The notes beneath the pieces were generated by a model. That model searched no databases and was not told the DNA's origin. It saw only the letters and a program-made list of their open reading frames with translations. DNA of 64,000 bases from Lunularia cruciata (lineage: Eukaryota; Streptophyta; Marchantiopsida; Lunulariales; Lunulariaceae), in assembly GCA_948567375.1 (NCBI GenBank), contig OX419757.1, positions 14,832,974 through 14,896,973 on the forward strand, read 5' to 3'. Each line of letters starts with the position of its first letter. Position 1 is the first letter of the stretch. Positions 46,950 to 59,780 of the stretch are shown piece by piece. The position numbers and the translations under genes are program-made.

Positions 46950-47676
46950 TCACAGTCCCCTAAAAATTTTCACACTTTACCACAACTCCAAGAAATCACT
47001 CCTTGAAAAATTTCAGATCTTTTCATTAAGCCATTTGGCCTAGGCACCTTTCTATTCAGCATACATATTTTAAATTTGGTCTGAAAACCACCCCCCTCAC
47101 TTTAAAAACTCATCCCTCCTTGCGCAAGAATTATCTTTCTCTAATTTTTGAGTCAATAGATAGAATAAAATGCACTGAATTTTCTTGAAAATTTTCAAGA
47201 CAATCCACTATAAATTGAAGAAATAGCAATCTCTCTACAATTTTCCAAAGAGCATGCAATTGTGAGAGCAATTTACTCTATCAACTTTCAAAAATTCTAG
47301 CTCATTGCGCATAGTAGCTCTCACAATACTTTCAAGTGTGATAACTGAAAGATAACCCAAGCTATCATATATATAATTTTCAAGTCCAGATTTTTAATTT
47401 GACATTTTGCCCAAAATCACCTTAACCCCAAAATCTGCAATCCACCTCACACAATCTTTCCAAATCCTCTCATGTGTACAAGATGTACAAAATCACCTCA
47501 AAGACATCATAATGAACTACAGGGTATACAAATTGGTCCATGTTCTCTTACATAATTTCAACCCCCTCCTTCCCTAAAGTTCTCTCCAAGTGAGCTCTCA
47601 TAGCCTCCTTCTGTATAAAATTATATGTGGAACATTATCTTGCCTTCTAGAGAGGTCCCAACAACAGAATCAAAAA
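46950..47676 (-). other. Element C3 leader and primer-site region
   Basis: Noncoding leader of C3, matching the C1 leader 23407-24130 in reverse. The primer-site region is at about 47653-47676 and is more diverged than in C1. Confidence 0.65.
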
Positions 47677-48362
47677 TATGAATCGGCCTGTCTCACTCAA
47701 GATGAACCTCTGATGGCTATTATGGTAGCGCACCATGGACTAAGAAGGCAAAGAACCTCAACTCCATCATACTCATCTAAGGCTAACACTCCAAGACTCA
47801 AGACATTGCTCACTAGAGAACTCAATGAGAGATATGGCTGCAAATGAAAGGATATTGAGTACTTCTTCACCCCTAGTTTACACACTTGTGAAATAGTTAT
47901 GCACCAAAGTTACTTTTTACCATAGTAACTCAAGTAACTAGGCTAAAAGTCAAGTAAAATCAAAAAGTATAAAGGAATATCTATCCACATGGGTATATTT
48001 CACTAACCATGTGATCTTATCTTGACCCAACTACTAAGTCAAGGATTCCTTCATATGGGCTATCCTTGGACTAGAGAAGAATCCAAAGCAAAAAGGCTTG
48101 CAGGCCCAAGAGTTCTCAACTCTTTCCTCAAAGCCAAACACTTAGGAATAACACCATGTCAACACACTAGACTCTAAAATAGTGGTGCTCATTTTTTCCA
48201 CTTACTCTAAAGTAAGGTCCCCTCTATCTTAGCTATGACTAACTTTAGCTCATTATGACTAATGTAGAACCATCCTTTATCTTTATAAATAATATCTCTC
48301 AAGTACTTGTTATACAAAGCTAAATATCACAATACCACACATATGCACAAATGGGTGTTAAA
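47677..48362 (-). mobile_element. Element C3, 5' LTR
   Basis: Family C LTR in reverse orientation, ending near CAAATGGGTGTTA. Because C3 is on the minus strand this is the 5' LTR; the 3' LTR is not present. Confidence 0.8.
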
Positions 48363-48489
48363 ATACGAGGATGGAAGTGATGAAGATGAGGAAGTAAGTA
48401 CCTACAGATTAGAACTTGAGCATGAAACTTTAGAAGATTGATGCCAAGGAAGCACGTATCTATGATACTGCTATCAAGGAGGAGAGACC
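48363..48489 (+). mobile_element. Element G, fragment before solo LTR C4
   Basis: Gypsy gag-protease junction sequence (TYRLELEHETLEDW-like reading), continuing at 49174 after solo LTR C4. Confidence 0.5.
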
Positions 48490-49173
48490 TATAACACCTA
48501 TGTGTGTGGTATTGTGATATTTAGCTTGGTATTACAAGTACTTGAGAGATATTATTTATATAGAGATAAAGGATGGTTCTATATTAGTCATGGTTAGCTA
48601 AAGTTAGTCATAGCTAAGATAGAGAGGATTTTACTTTAGAGGAAGTAGAAAAGATGAGCACCACTATTTTGGATTTTAGTGTGTTGACTTGGTATTATTC
48701 CTAGGTGTTTGGCTTTGAGGAAAAAGTTGAGAATTCTTGGGCCCGCAAGCCTTTTTGTTTTGGATTCTTCTTTAGTCCAAGGATAGCCCATGTGAAAGAA
48801 TCCTTGACTTAGTGGTTGGGTCAAGATAAGACCACATGCTTAGGGGAATATGCCCATGTGAATGGATATTCCTTTCTACTTTTTGACTTTACTTGACTTT
48901 TAGTCTAGTAACTTGAGTTACTACGGTAATTAGTAACTTTGGTACGTAACTATTTCACAAGTATATAAACAAGGGGTGAGGAGGTACTCATCATCCTTTC
49001 ATTTGCAACTATCTCTCTCTCATTGAGTTCTCTAGTGAGCAATGTCTTGAGTCTTGGAGTGTTAGCCTTGGAGGAGTATGATGGAGTTGGGGTTCCTTGC
49101 CTTCTTAGTCCATGGTGTGCTACCATAATAGCCATTAGAGGTTCATCCTGAGTGAGAGACAGGCTGGCTCACA
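48490..49173 (+). mobile_element. Solo LTR C4 with target duplication
   Basis: A 684-bp family C LTR (TATAACACC to GGCTGGCTCACA) with GACC on both sides (48486-48489 and 49174-49177). No internal region, and element G continues across it, so it is a solo LTR left by recombination. Confidence 0.8.
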
Positions 49174-50204
49174 GACCATTCATGCTAGTGTCTGAAGAAG
49201 TACAAGACTCCTTTTGGGCAAGAAGCTGCATTGAATGTGAGATTGAGATGCAAGGTGTGAAGCAGCCAATGAGAGCGTTGATTGACCTTGGATCTAAAGT
49301 TAACCTCATGTCAAGGACTATCTACAAAGAAGGTTGTTGGAAGGTGGATCGTGACATTGATTGGAAGGTAAACTTAGTGAACCAAACCAAGAATGCCTTG
49401 TGGGGAGCTTGTCTTGATGTTAAGATAAAGATAGGGAATGTCATAGAGTTGATCAATGTGTTTGTGCACAATACCTTGCCTTATTTTTTCATACTTGGGC
49501 AGCCTTTCATCACTCAGTTTAGGATGGAAATCAAGGTCTTAAATGATGGCACTCACATAGCAAAGGTTAGGAGTCATAACAAAGCAAGGATGGTACAGTT
49601 CCTTACTGTTTTGCCAAGCAGCAGGAGAGAGTTGAGAGATCCGGAAAAGCATACTAGAAGTTGGGGTTTCCACTATGCGCAAGGCAGGAAAGATGGAAGA
49701 ACAAGGCACCGTATATAGTATTCCACCATAGAAAATCAGTGAGAAGGATTTTTTTGATAGGACCTACATTGGAGTCCAGAAGGATAGGATTGTATGTTTT
49801 GTGCATGTGGAGAGCACACCAAAAGTTTTGCAGAAAAGAATGAGAAAGAAAGAGAAAATTCTGAAAAAAGCAAAAGCAATGGAAGAAAGGAAGGCTATCA
49901 TAGGGGTGTTGGAAGATCAAGGAGAAGGCAAGTCGGCCAAAGAGGTGATTGAGATAGGGGAGGGATTTTATGATCCACTTTCAAAATTGGTTCATGAAGT
50001 AGAGTGCGATACCAAGTACAAAATGGTAGACAAGAAGGTAATGACCCATTGCTATTCCATTATCATTGGATGCATTGGATTTGCTCCAAAGAACTCAAGA
50101 AGAACCAAGGTTGAGGAAGGTGGGGAATATTGATAATTCTTTTACGAAGGAAACCTTTGTGGAGCTTATAGTTGGAGGAGATGGTTTGCTCACGGAGGTT
50201 GAAC
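49174..50204 (+). pseudogene. Element G, retropepsin and pol start
   Basis: Plus-strand gypsy fossil, not of family C. The frame 49152-49718 gives CIECEIEMQGVKQPMRALID then a protease active-site region LGSKVNLMSRTIYK, and later TLPYFFILGQPFITQFRMEI, the typical GQPF block. The frame 49801-50133 reads LKKAKAMEERKAIIGVLEDQ and VECDTKYKMVDKKV, the linker before RT. It ends where the LTR of C5 begins; the rest of G was not found. A few breaks. Confidence 0.7.
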
Positions 50205-50890
50205 TTTGAGCAGGCCTGTCTCTCACTCAAGATGAACCTCTGATGGCTATTATGGTAGCGTACCATGGACTAAAAAGGCAAGGACCCCAACTCCATCATA
50301 CTCCTCTAAGGCTAATACTCCAAGACTCAAGACATTGCTCACTAGAGAACTCCATGAGAGAGATAGTTGCAAATGAAAGGATGATCAGTACCTCCTCACC
50401 CCTTGTTTATATACTTGTGAAATAGTTATGCACCAAATTTACTAATTACCATAGTAACTCAAGTTACTAGACTAAAAGTCAAGTAAAGTCAAAAATTATA
50501 AAGGAATATCCATTCACATAGGCATATTCCACTAGCATGTGATCTTATCTTGACCCAACCACTAAGTCAAGGATTCCTTCACATGGGCTATCCTTGGACT
50601 ATAGAAGAATCCAAAACAAAAAGGCTTGCAGGTCCAAGAGTTCTCAACTCTTTCCTCAAAGCCAAACACCTAGGAATAATACCAAGTCAACACACTAGAA
50701 TCCAAAATAGTGGTGCTCATCTTTTCCACTTCCTCTAAAGTAATGTCTCTTCTATCTTAGCTATGACTAACTTTAGCTAATCATGACTAATGTAGAACCA
50801 TCCTTTATCCTTATATAAATATGATCTCTCAAGTACTTGTAATACCAAGCCAAATATCACAATACCATACATGCACAAATGGGTATTACA
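50205..50890 (-). mobile_element. Element C5, 3' LTR
   Basis: Family C LTR in reverse (TTTGAGCAGGCCTGTCTC to GGGTATTACA), about 686 bp, followed at once by the reversed polypurine tract at 50891-50905. It is roughly 90 percent similar, by eye, to the partial 5' LTR at 56241-56685. Confidence 0.85.
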
Positions 50891-50905
50891 TTTACTCTTG
50901 GACTA

Positions 50906-52077
50906 AGTTTCACTTTGTCCTCAAAGTGAAGGTCTCTCTACCTGCTATGATATATCTTCGACTTATCATGGTGAATCCTATCAAAGTGTCTTCATCCCAA
51001 CTCCTTGAGATCATAAGTATAATTGCTCCACACCTTCTCCACTATGAAAGGTCCAAAGTACTTAGGCAAAAACTTCTTTTGTACTCTCTTGAATCCAATA
51101 GAATCAAGCAATATTACCCAATCATCTTCTTTGAAAGGCTCCACCTTCTTCTTGCCTTGCCTCTTGTCATAGCTCTCCTTTTGTTTCCTTTGGGCTTGCT
51201 CCACTCAAAGCATAGCAACTGCTCTTGCCTCTTTCAACTCCATGAGTTGATCCTTCCTTGACTTCTCTACATCACCTCCTTGTGCTTTCTTCAATCTCCT
51301 ATGAATGCTTTGGTAGGTAGGAAGCTAAAAGTGAATAGGTAAGGTAAACTCAATACCATATACCAATTGAAATGGAGAATACATGTGGAAGTCTTCATGG
51401 TTGTCCTATACTCCCACAAAACTGCATGAATCCTCTTGTCCCAATGATGTTTAGCACCTTCCATTTCTGCATCTTTGGCCAACATCATGCACAAGGTCTG
51501 ATTGGTTCTCTCTGCCAAGCCATTGGAATTAGGCTTATGGGATATAGTTACTCTATGTGTGATAGAGAAATGTTGTAGCATGGTTGTAGTAATGCTTCTT
51601 GTAAACTCTCCTCCTCCATCAGAAACTAACTCCAAAGGGCATCCAAACCTAATGATAATGCGTTCATAAACAAATCTCCCAACTTCATCTTCATTCTTGT
51701 CCCTCAATGGTCTAGCCTCAACCCACTTGGTAAGATAATCAGTAACTACAAAAATGTACCAATTGTTCCTTGGGGCTCTATTGAGAAGACCTACAAAATC
51801 AATTCTCCACTTCTCAAGAGGTCCTAACAATAGAATTGATCTAAGTGGTAGAGTGGATGTAGACTTTCTAGCAAAAGCTTGACAAGCATGAAAAGTTTTG
51901 CAATAATCAAGACAATCCTTGCAAATCCTTCTCCAATGGTAACCTGCATCTAGAATCTTGAAAGCAGTCACCTTTCCTGCAAAGTGTCCTCCACACACTA
52001 AACCTTCATGAAACTCCTTTATAATTAGAATAGACTCTTCCTTACCCACTACTCTTCAAAGTAGACCATCTGCTCCT
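50906..52077 (-). pseudogene. Element C5 integrase
   Basis: Minus strand. The frame 51291-52049 (252 residues) includes the zinc-binding region (YHWRRICKDCLDYCKTFHAC), the core with WRIDFVGLLNR and LVSDGGGEFTR, and NGLAERTNQTLCMMLAKDAE, so all three acidic blocks of a DDE integrase are visible. The C-terminal frame 50992-51204 shows LPKYFGPFIVEKVWSNYTYD, a GPF/Y module. No chromodomain, in keeping with an Athila/Tat-like placement. Confidence 0.85.
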
Positions 52078-53497
52078 TGGTGAAAAAGAATATCCTCCAC
52101 CATTGTGTAAGGTCTAGATCTTGTTGCAAAGGCCTTCCTCTCCCTAGCATGCATCCCTTTAGGAAAGTTACCTCTTGTCAAAAATCCACAGTCTCCTTGT
52201 ACACCATTGGAACCTCTTCAGTGACTGAGATTGTCATGAGCTCCTCATCTAGAAAGGAATCATCCACTAGCTCATCTCCATCATGATCATAGGCTCTAGA
52301 TAACAAATCAGCATTTGCATGTTTCTCTCTTGGCCTATCCTCAATGGTGTAGTCATACTCAGACAAGAGTATCATCCACCTTGCTAGTCTCCCTTCAACA
52401 TTAGGCTTGTTGAAGATGTACTTCAAAGCCTTGTGATCCGTGACAATGGTGGCTTTCCCTCCAATCAAGTAGTGTCTAAAATTCTTGAGACCAAAGATCA
52501 CTACCGACCCTTCTCTCTCCATGATAGAGTAGTTCTTTTCTACTGACACCATCTGCCTACTAGCATAAGCTATTGGATGATCATGCCCATCTTGGTCTAA
52601 TTGACTCAGAGTGCATCCTATAGCTACACTAGAAGCATTAGTGTAGAGGATGAAAGGCTTACTCCAATCAGGTTTAGCAAGAATTAGAGCTACAACAAGG
52701 GATTGCTTGAGCTCCTCAAAAGCTTTGAGAGCCTCCTTGTCCTCCAAAATCACCATGTAATCTACACCCTTCTTCATGTAGATGGTCAATGCATAAGCCT
52801 TGTTGGAAAATGAGAAGATGAACCTCTTATAGTACCCAACCATCGCCAAGATTTGGCATAACTTGGTCAAGCTTGAAGGGAATGGAAGGTCTGAGATTTT
52901 CCTCACCTTCTCAAGATCAACTGCTATTCCATCCTTGGAGATGATGTGCCCCAAAAGTAGACCTTCTTCACATCCAAAAATGCACTTCTCTGGGTTGAGT
53001 GATGCATTTGCCTCATCCAAGCATTGCAAGACCTTGATTAGGTGCTCAAAGTGCTCCCCCTTGCTCCCATAGACACAAAAGTCATCAATGAAGTCTCTCA
53101 TTAATTTACCAATGAAAGGTTAAAATACCTTGTTCATGAAACGTTGGAATGAGGTTGGAGCATTACAAAGCCCAAAAGAAATGACCTTGAAAGCATAAGT
53201 TCCCCAAGGTGTGGTGAACATGGTGAGTTGTTGATGCTCTAGTGCAATCTTGATTTGGTTATATCCACTATAACCATCTCCAAAATTGTACCTCTCATGA
53301 CCTGCAACCTCCTATAAGATCTCATCAATGAATGGTAATGGGTAGTAGTCCTTCTTCGTAACAACATTGAGCTTCTTGTAATCCACACATACCCAAAGCT
53401 TTCCATTCTTTTTCTTCACAATGACAATTGGAGACACCCATTCTAAATTCTCTTACTCAAAGATAAATCAAGCCCCCTTTTGCTTATCAATCTCCTC
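52078..53497 (-). pseudogene. Element C5 reverse transcriptase and RNase H
   Basis: Minus strand. The frame 52178-53101 (307 residues) reads from the RT active-site region (FIDDFCVYGSKGEH) through CIFGCEEGLLLGHIISKDGI to RNase H: HDHPIAYASRQMVSVEKNYS, TIVTDHKALKYIFNKPNVEG and KHANADLLSRAYDHDGDE. The N-terminal RT part lies at 53102-53497. Few breaks. It is the best pol region of family C here. Confidence 0.9.
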
Positions 53498-53545
53498 CTT
53501 CACAACCAAAGATATTGGTGCCCACCAATATCTTTGGTTGTGAAG
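53498..53545. repeat. Perfect 23-bp inverted repeat with 2-nt spacer
   Basis: CTTCACAACCAAAGATATTG (53498 on, arm to 53520), then CC, then the exact reverse complement at 53523-53545. It lies at the RT-linker boundary of C5. One arm is the normal sequence (compare 32613-32635), the other is the inverted form also seen at 29964-29986 and at the ends of the C2 tandem units. Confidence 0.9.
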
Positions 53546-55508
53546 TTGCTAATGTGACGTTGATTTTGGGGGATTGGTCTTGCATGTGACTCCACCTTTA
53601 TCTTTTGCTCCTCCAAGGTGACTTCCTTCAAATCCTTGTAACTAAAAGCAGATACATGGATGAACTTGCGGAAAATCTCCTCAAATCTCACCTTCTCCTT
53701 CTTGGTAACATTTGGACCATACTTGAGGGTAGATAACCTTCTCTCTACCTCCTCAAGTGTCAATGGTGATTTATCTGGGTCCTTCAAAACCTTTCGCTTA
53801 GGTGCAAAATTCATAGCACACAAAGGATACACATCTGAATCAGATTCAGATTCATCCTCCTCCGTGGAATTCTACTCTTCCATGCTTGTATCTACACCTA
53901 AAGCTCCTTCTTCAAAATCTGTTTCCCAATAATCAAAAGATGGTGTATCTAAATGTGAAGTGTTGGTGGTGTTAGTCACATGAACTATGACTCTATGGTT
54001 TGATGGCCCAATCTTCAAGTACCCTTTGTTCCATTGATCAATTGAGTGTGTTGCTCTCAACCATGGCCTCCCAAAAAGTAAGTCATAGCTTGAATCCTTC
54101 AAGACTTGGAAAGTCATGAGATTTTGAACTCCCATAACTGAAACTACCACCTTATCCATCACCCCTACTAGTCGAACTTGTTGCTTGTTTGCCATGCTCA
54201 CCACAAATATTGAAGGTCTTGAGGGTATCATACCCAACTTCTTCATCAACCTTTCTGACATGGCATTTACTACTGATCCTCCATCAACCAATGCATCCTT
54301 GATGTTGTGACCATTCACTCTCACATCAATCTTGGAGGCATATTCACAAGCCTCCCATGGTGCTAGCTTGGCATCCACCACTCCCATTGATATTGGATCT
54401 TTTGCCTTCTTCTTCCTCTTGCTCCTTGTAGAACTCAACCCACCTCTAAGCTCTTTTCTGAAGGTAGGGTTCAAAGCAATCAATTGGCCCATTATGATGT
54501 TAGCCTGGTGGCTACCATCATCTTCCAATACATTGTAGTTCCATTGTTGCTTTGAAATCAAGAAATCCTCCATCCCCAACTTCTTCCTTGGAGTCTTTGT
54601 TGTTGATGGTGTTGAGGTGCGAGTGCTCCTAGTAGACATAGGAGTATCCTTGCTTGGAGTAAATCCTTGAGAAGAGTGAACATTCTCTACAAAATGAGCT
54701 CTCTTCTTCTCTTGTGCCAAAAGCTCCAAATTAAGACCCTTGGAGTTTGAGCACTCTCCCTTCTCATACTTTCTCTCAACCACATCTATGGATGCTATCC
54801 CCTTACCTTTGATTGGATTAAAAGCCACTTGGGTTTCACTACCTCCCTCTTTCCCTGTATTGGCTACTCATAACCCCTTCCTCTATGGTAAGTGGAATTT
54901 AGGCAATTCCTTTGGATATGGCCTCTTCTTCCACAACCAAAACAATTTCTATCATTAAAATTATTGGCTGGTTGGCCTCCTCTTTATGGATAGTTTCCAT
55001 ATCTCCTAGGCTCTCTCCCTACATTCTGATCCACCTCTCTCTTCTCCCATAGTTGCACCATATTGATCTTGAGATTTGCAAGTTGTTCTGTGATGGTTTG
55101 AAGTGGATCCTTTGGTAGAGGTGTGAGAACAGGAGCAACTACTACTTGTGGTGCAACCCTTGCCAACAAATTATCAGAAGTTTCACCATACTTGTAGCCT
55201 TGAGGAGGATGCACGACCTCCTTCACCACCAAATCACTCTCATCTCCTTCCAAACTCTCCTCCATACGAATTGCAATCTTGATAGCTTCAACCTTGGAAG
55301 AAGGTTTCTCATATCTCACCTTGCTTCTTATTTGTGGTCTTAACCCTCCCACAAAATTCTTGGTGAGCATGGCCCCTATGCCAATCATAGTAGTCTCCAC
55401 ATCATCCCCACCCTTCCTCAACACTATGCAAAATCTGGACTCTAACTTTTCCACTCTTTCCACATAGACCCTCACTTTCTCTCCATCTCCTTGTTTGAGA
55501 AAGGTTAC
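53546..55508 (-). pseudogene. Element C5 gag, retropepsin and linker
   Basis: Minus strand. The linker is at 53500-53832 (MYPLCAMNFAPKRKVLKDPD). The frame 53872-54828 holds the C-terminal gag (KGLNLELLAQEKKRAHFVEN) joined to the protease (IKDALVDGGSVVNAMSERLM, then SSYDLLFGRPWLRATHSIDQ). The capsid-like gag is at 54984-55508 (LKQGDGEKVRVYVERVEKLE, IGIGAMLTKNFVGGLRPQIR). Few breaks. The N-terminus of gag meets alpha7 at 55509. Confidence 0.85.
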
Positions 55509-56240
55509 TGTGACAACCCAGCAAATATCACTTTTGCAGTAATTGGGTAAGTAAAGTTTGTGCCCATAGAGATACGATTCAGAAATGTCCAAATACAAAG
55601 TCAAAAGTCACAATGTAGTTCTTCTTGATTGCTTCTTTAATCTCTTAGGTAGAAACTACACCCAAAAGAGAGTAACAAGCTCACAATCTTGACAACTTGT
55701 CATGAATACACACACACATAATTACAACATAGCAAATTCTGTCCAAACAACTCTTGATTGTGATGATTCAGATTCTCTCGAAGACGGCACTTCACTACAA
55801 TGAACAATTTTGCCTCAGAATTGTGTTCCACCCCTCCCCTGAAGGCACAACTTCCTCAATCAAAATTGCTTCACATCAACTTCGTGCTGCACTCATAAAT
55901 GTAGAATACTACCAACACTACAATTCTTCTCAGATCTGTCAAGGCATTGCTCCGATGCACTTCACTTAGGATCAAACACACAGAATGAAGATCAAGGCTG
56001 CAGAATCCAACATCCACATTCACACTAACTTGCACTTCGGAATTCTCCACACACTCACAAACACAAACACAAAATTGACAATCGGAATTAAGCTCAAGCG
56101 ACGAGCACTAAAAACAACACTTCGCTTTATCTATCTTCAGAAATTTGAATACTAAACAACATAATACTACAAATGCTCCCCTTAAATACTAAAGCAAACG
56201 GTAGTTCTTCCTACCAATGCACTGCTTCCTAACATCTTTA
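55509..56240 (-). mobile_element. Alpha7: partial alpha element
   Basis: Begins TGTGACAACCCAGCAAATATC and matches the first ~730 bases of alpha1 and alpha2. It passes into a family C LTR fragment near 56240, so its other end and any target duplication are absent. Confidence 0.8.
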
Positions 56241-56685
56241 AGTCTAGTAACTCAAGTTACTAGACTAAAAGTCAAGTAAAGTCAAAAAGTAGAAAGGATA
56301 TCCATTCACATGGGCATATTCTCCTAAGTATGTGGTCTTATCTTGACCCAACCACTAAGTCAAGGATTCCTTCACATGGGCTATCCTTGGACTAAAGAAG
56401 AATCCAAAACAAAAGAGCTTGCGGGCCCAAGAGTTCTCAACTCTTTCCTCAAAGCCAAACACCTAGGAATAATACCAAGTCAACACATTAAAATCCAAAA
56501 TAGTGGTGCTCATCTTTTCTACTTCCTCTAAAGTAAGGTCCCCTCTATTTTAGCTATGACTAACTTTAGCTAACCATGACTAATATAGAACCATCCTTTA
56601 TCTCTATATAAATAATATCTCTTAAGTACTTGTAATACCAAGCTAAATATCACAATACCACACACATGCACAAAAGGGTGTTATA
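56241..56685 (-). mobile_element. Element C5, 5' LTR fragment
   Basis: Part of a family C LTR in reverse, ending AAAGGGTGTTATA at the junction with E. Likely the 5' LTR of C5; flanks at 50200 and 56686 do not match, so the locus is rearranged. Confidence 0.65.
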
Positions 56686-58087
56686 GGACGTAGTCCATCA
56701 CGTTGTTGCTCATCTTGGGCCAATAGTAATGGCATTGGACTGCATCCAAGGTCTTGTCCACTCTGACATGACTTGCAATGGCCAAATCATGACATTCCGC
56801 TAGAATGGTGGTGCGTAATTTTGGGACATTTGGGATCCATAATCTGCCATAATGAAAGGTGAGTCCTTGGGTACTGGTGATGCCTTTGAATGATTGCGCT
56901 TCTACAATCTGCAGATCAATTTTTGTAGTAGCCAAAATCTTTGGCCAGAATTCAGGGTTAATCTTAACCTCTGCCACCAAGTTGTTTGCCATTGGCATGC
57001 AGGTAAATGCATCTGCAAGTTGCTTGCTACCTTCCATGTAGGTGATTGACATGTTCAAGCATTGTCGCCACTCTGCCCACCAAATCTGGCGATGAGATAG
57101 ATCCTTCTACATCTCAAGGTAGACTAGAGGTTTGTGGTCTATCTCTACTACAAATGCCTTCTTGCCCAGATAGTGCTTCCAATGCTTGGTTGCCAGAACA
57201 AAGGCCAGCTCTTCTTGTTTGGTGGTGTGGTAGTTGCGCTCTGCCGGTAACAACTTTTGAGAGAAATATGCAATTGGATGCCATCTATCATGCCACTCTT
57301 TTTGTAGGACTGCTCCTATTGCTACGCCTGATGCATCTATAGCCAACTTGATTGGTCGTTTTGGGTCATACCACTTCAAGATTGGTGCATGTAGCAAGGC
57401 GGATTTCAATTCTTGAAAGGACAACTCTTGTGCAGTTCCCTATGTCCACTTCTTCCCCTTGCCAAGTAGTGCCATTAAAGGTTGTGCAACCTTGGAGAAG
57501 TCTTTGACAAATCTATGATAGAATCCCATCAACCCCAAGAAGCTCTTGAGTTGAGTCTGATCTTCTAGGGCATGGCATCTTTGAATGCCCTCTACACTTA
57601 CTCTATGTCCCAAGTAGTCTACTTCAGACTTGCCAAACTCGCACTTTGAAATTTTGGCATACAATCGATTCTGTCTTAGAATCTGGAGGACTTCTTGTAA
57701 ATGTTGTTTGTGTTCCGTCATTGTGCTACTATATACTAAGATATCATCCAAGAAGATAATAATAGACTTATCTAAGTATAGATGAAATATGTCATTCATT
57801 AGACTCATGAAATTGGAAGGTGCATTGGTGAGGCCAAAAGGCATAACAAGATACTCGAAGTGGCCATACTTGGTTTGAAAGGCAATTTTGTACACATCCT
57901 CCTCTGCAATTTGGATTTGATTGTAACCGCTCCGCAAGTCCAATTTGGTGAAGTATCTTGCTCCATGGAGTTGATCAAACAGGTCATCTTTGCGAGGTAA
58001 GGGGTATTTGTTCTTCACTATTTGTTGATTGAGACCTTGATAGTCAATGCACATGCGCATTGTACCATCCTTCTTCTTCACAAACAA
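56686..58087 (-). pseudogene. Element E (chromovirus): integrase start, RNase H, RT
   Basis: Minus-strand gypsy pol in fair condition. The frame 57440-58087 (215 residues) is [55 protein letters not shown] and [17 protein letters not shown], then [20 protein letters not shown] and [20 protein letters not shown]. RNase H is at 57107-57424 (PIKLAIDASGVAIGAVLQ, PIAYFSQKLLPAERNYHTTK). The 56681-57058 frame is the linker and integrase zinc-binding start. Same family as D, where a chromodomain is visible. Confidence 0.9.
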
Positions 58088-58560
58088 GACAGGAGCCCCA
58101 TATGGTGATATGCTAGGTTGGATGAACCTCTTCTACAGCATCTCCTCAATTTGAGTTTTACACTCCTCCAACTCATGAGGTGATAGGCAATATGGAGTTA
58201 ACCTCTCCTTAACCCCAATGATTGACCATTGGTGGGTTCTCACTACTTTCTTCCTCCAATCTACCATAGGGTTGTATAGCCCCATCCATGGCATGCCTAA
58301 GATTGCATCATAACAAGCTAATTGTATCACTTGCCACTCAATTGCTTCTTGATATTCTACTACAGATAGTGTAACCCATCTAGGTAATGATTCAATCCTC
58401 TCTGTTTGCCCGCCGTTATGCAACTCTACTTCTTCACTCCTATCCCTCTCTAGATTCATTCCCAATCTTATTGAAACAGAGCGAGATAAGAAATTCTCTG
58501 TTGCTCCCGGATCGATTAATACTCTCACTGATTGCCTTCTAGGACTCCATTCATGACAAT
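58088..58560 (-). pseudogene. Element E retropepsin
   Basis: Minus-strand frame 58133-58528 (131 residues): MRVLIDPGATENFLSRSVSI, an aspartic-protease active-site region of D-x-G-A type, followed by YDAILGMPWMGLYNPMVDWR, the Ile-Leu-Gly-Met-x-Trp block typical of chromovirus proteases. Confidence 0.85.
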
Positions 58561-59780
58561 CAGTTGTGAGGTTTCCTTTCGGGATCTTTGCATATTAATC
58601 TTCTTCCTTCCCTCGCTTCTATTCTTCCTTATTAAGCCAGTAAGGCCACAAGGTACATTTACTGGTGATCTTTGTTTTCCAAAGTGATTTCCACCTCCTC
58701 CTCTTCAATGCAACTCTCCATGTTGTTCAAAGATTGCATGTACAAAGGCCGAGGGCCTCTAGGGAAACGAGTGCGACAGTTGGTAGATATGTGCCCAATA
58801 TGGCCACAATTGTAATAATAGAGTTGTTTTCTTTGAGTTCCATCTCCTCGTGGGACTCCATCTCTTCATTCTTCTACCCGTCCACGCTCCCCTTGAAGCG
58901 AGCGTGCTCCTTGATCTTGAAATCAAAGGTTGCCCAATTCCATCGGTACTGTTCCACCCATGTGTGGCATTTTTGTCCAATAATGTTGAGGTAGAACTAC
59001 TCCTTCACCTCCACCCAATGCTCCTACTATTCTATATGCACAAGCAATGGCTTCAAATACCGTGCGAGGATTTTGCACCATGACTTCTTGGCAAATTCGC
59101 TCCTTTAACCCTTGTTTGAAATTGTCGAGAGCCTCTGCTGGACTCATGTTGGCTATTGCGACTTGTAGATCTAGAAATGCCTCCACATACTCTTGTACGC
59201 TATTCTTTTGTCTTAATCCCCATAGTCGGGTTCGAGCCATCTGCACATAATCCACCGATTGGAAATTCTTCAGCAATCCTTCTTGCATTGTTGTCCACGT
59301 GACCTCCCTTCTCTTTGCCAACATGGATTGTTCCCACGCATCATACCATGTGAGGGTTTTATTGGTCAAGTACCCACATGCAAACATGCTTGCAGCATGC
59401 TTCGTGATCTCTATTGAGAACAATCAGAAGTATTGATTCATTCTTGAGATCCAATTTTCCACTACTCCCATCATATGTTGCCCCTTGTAAGGCTCAATGT
59501 TGCAGGTCTTCTTCATCCGGAGTAGCAATGATCTACAAACCCTATCAAATTCATCGTTGATAGGGTTTGTAGGCACAGGTGCCTCTCCAAGTACTTCCGT
59601 CGTAGGTATTGGGTTTTGAGACGGCTTTTCTTCTTGCATGGCTTGATCGTTCCTAAGGATTTGCACTGACTTTGTAACGTCTCCATGGTCATCTTAATCT
59701 CTTGAAATTCATTCAACATCCCTTGCATTCCTTGCACCAGCTCTTGCAATTGCGGATCCATAATTCCTGCAACACTCAAT
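58561..59780 (-). pseudogene. Element E gag
   Basis: Minus strand. The frame 58923-59423 is the retrotransposon gag domain (GYLTNKTLTWYDAWEQSMLA, WTTMQEGLLKNFQSVDYVQM, VQEYVEAFLDLQVAIANMSP, FKQGLKERICQEVMVQNPRT). Near 58745-58800 is a zinc-knuckle region (NCGHIGHISTNC) followed by Arg/Pro-rich sequence. The N-terminus is at about 59424-59780. A few breaks. Confidence 0.85.
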
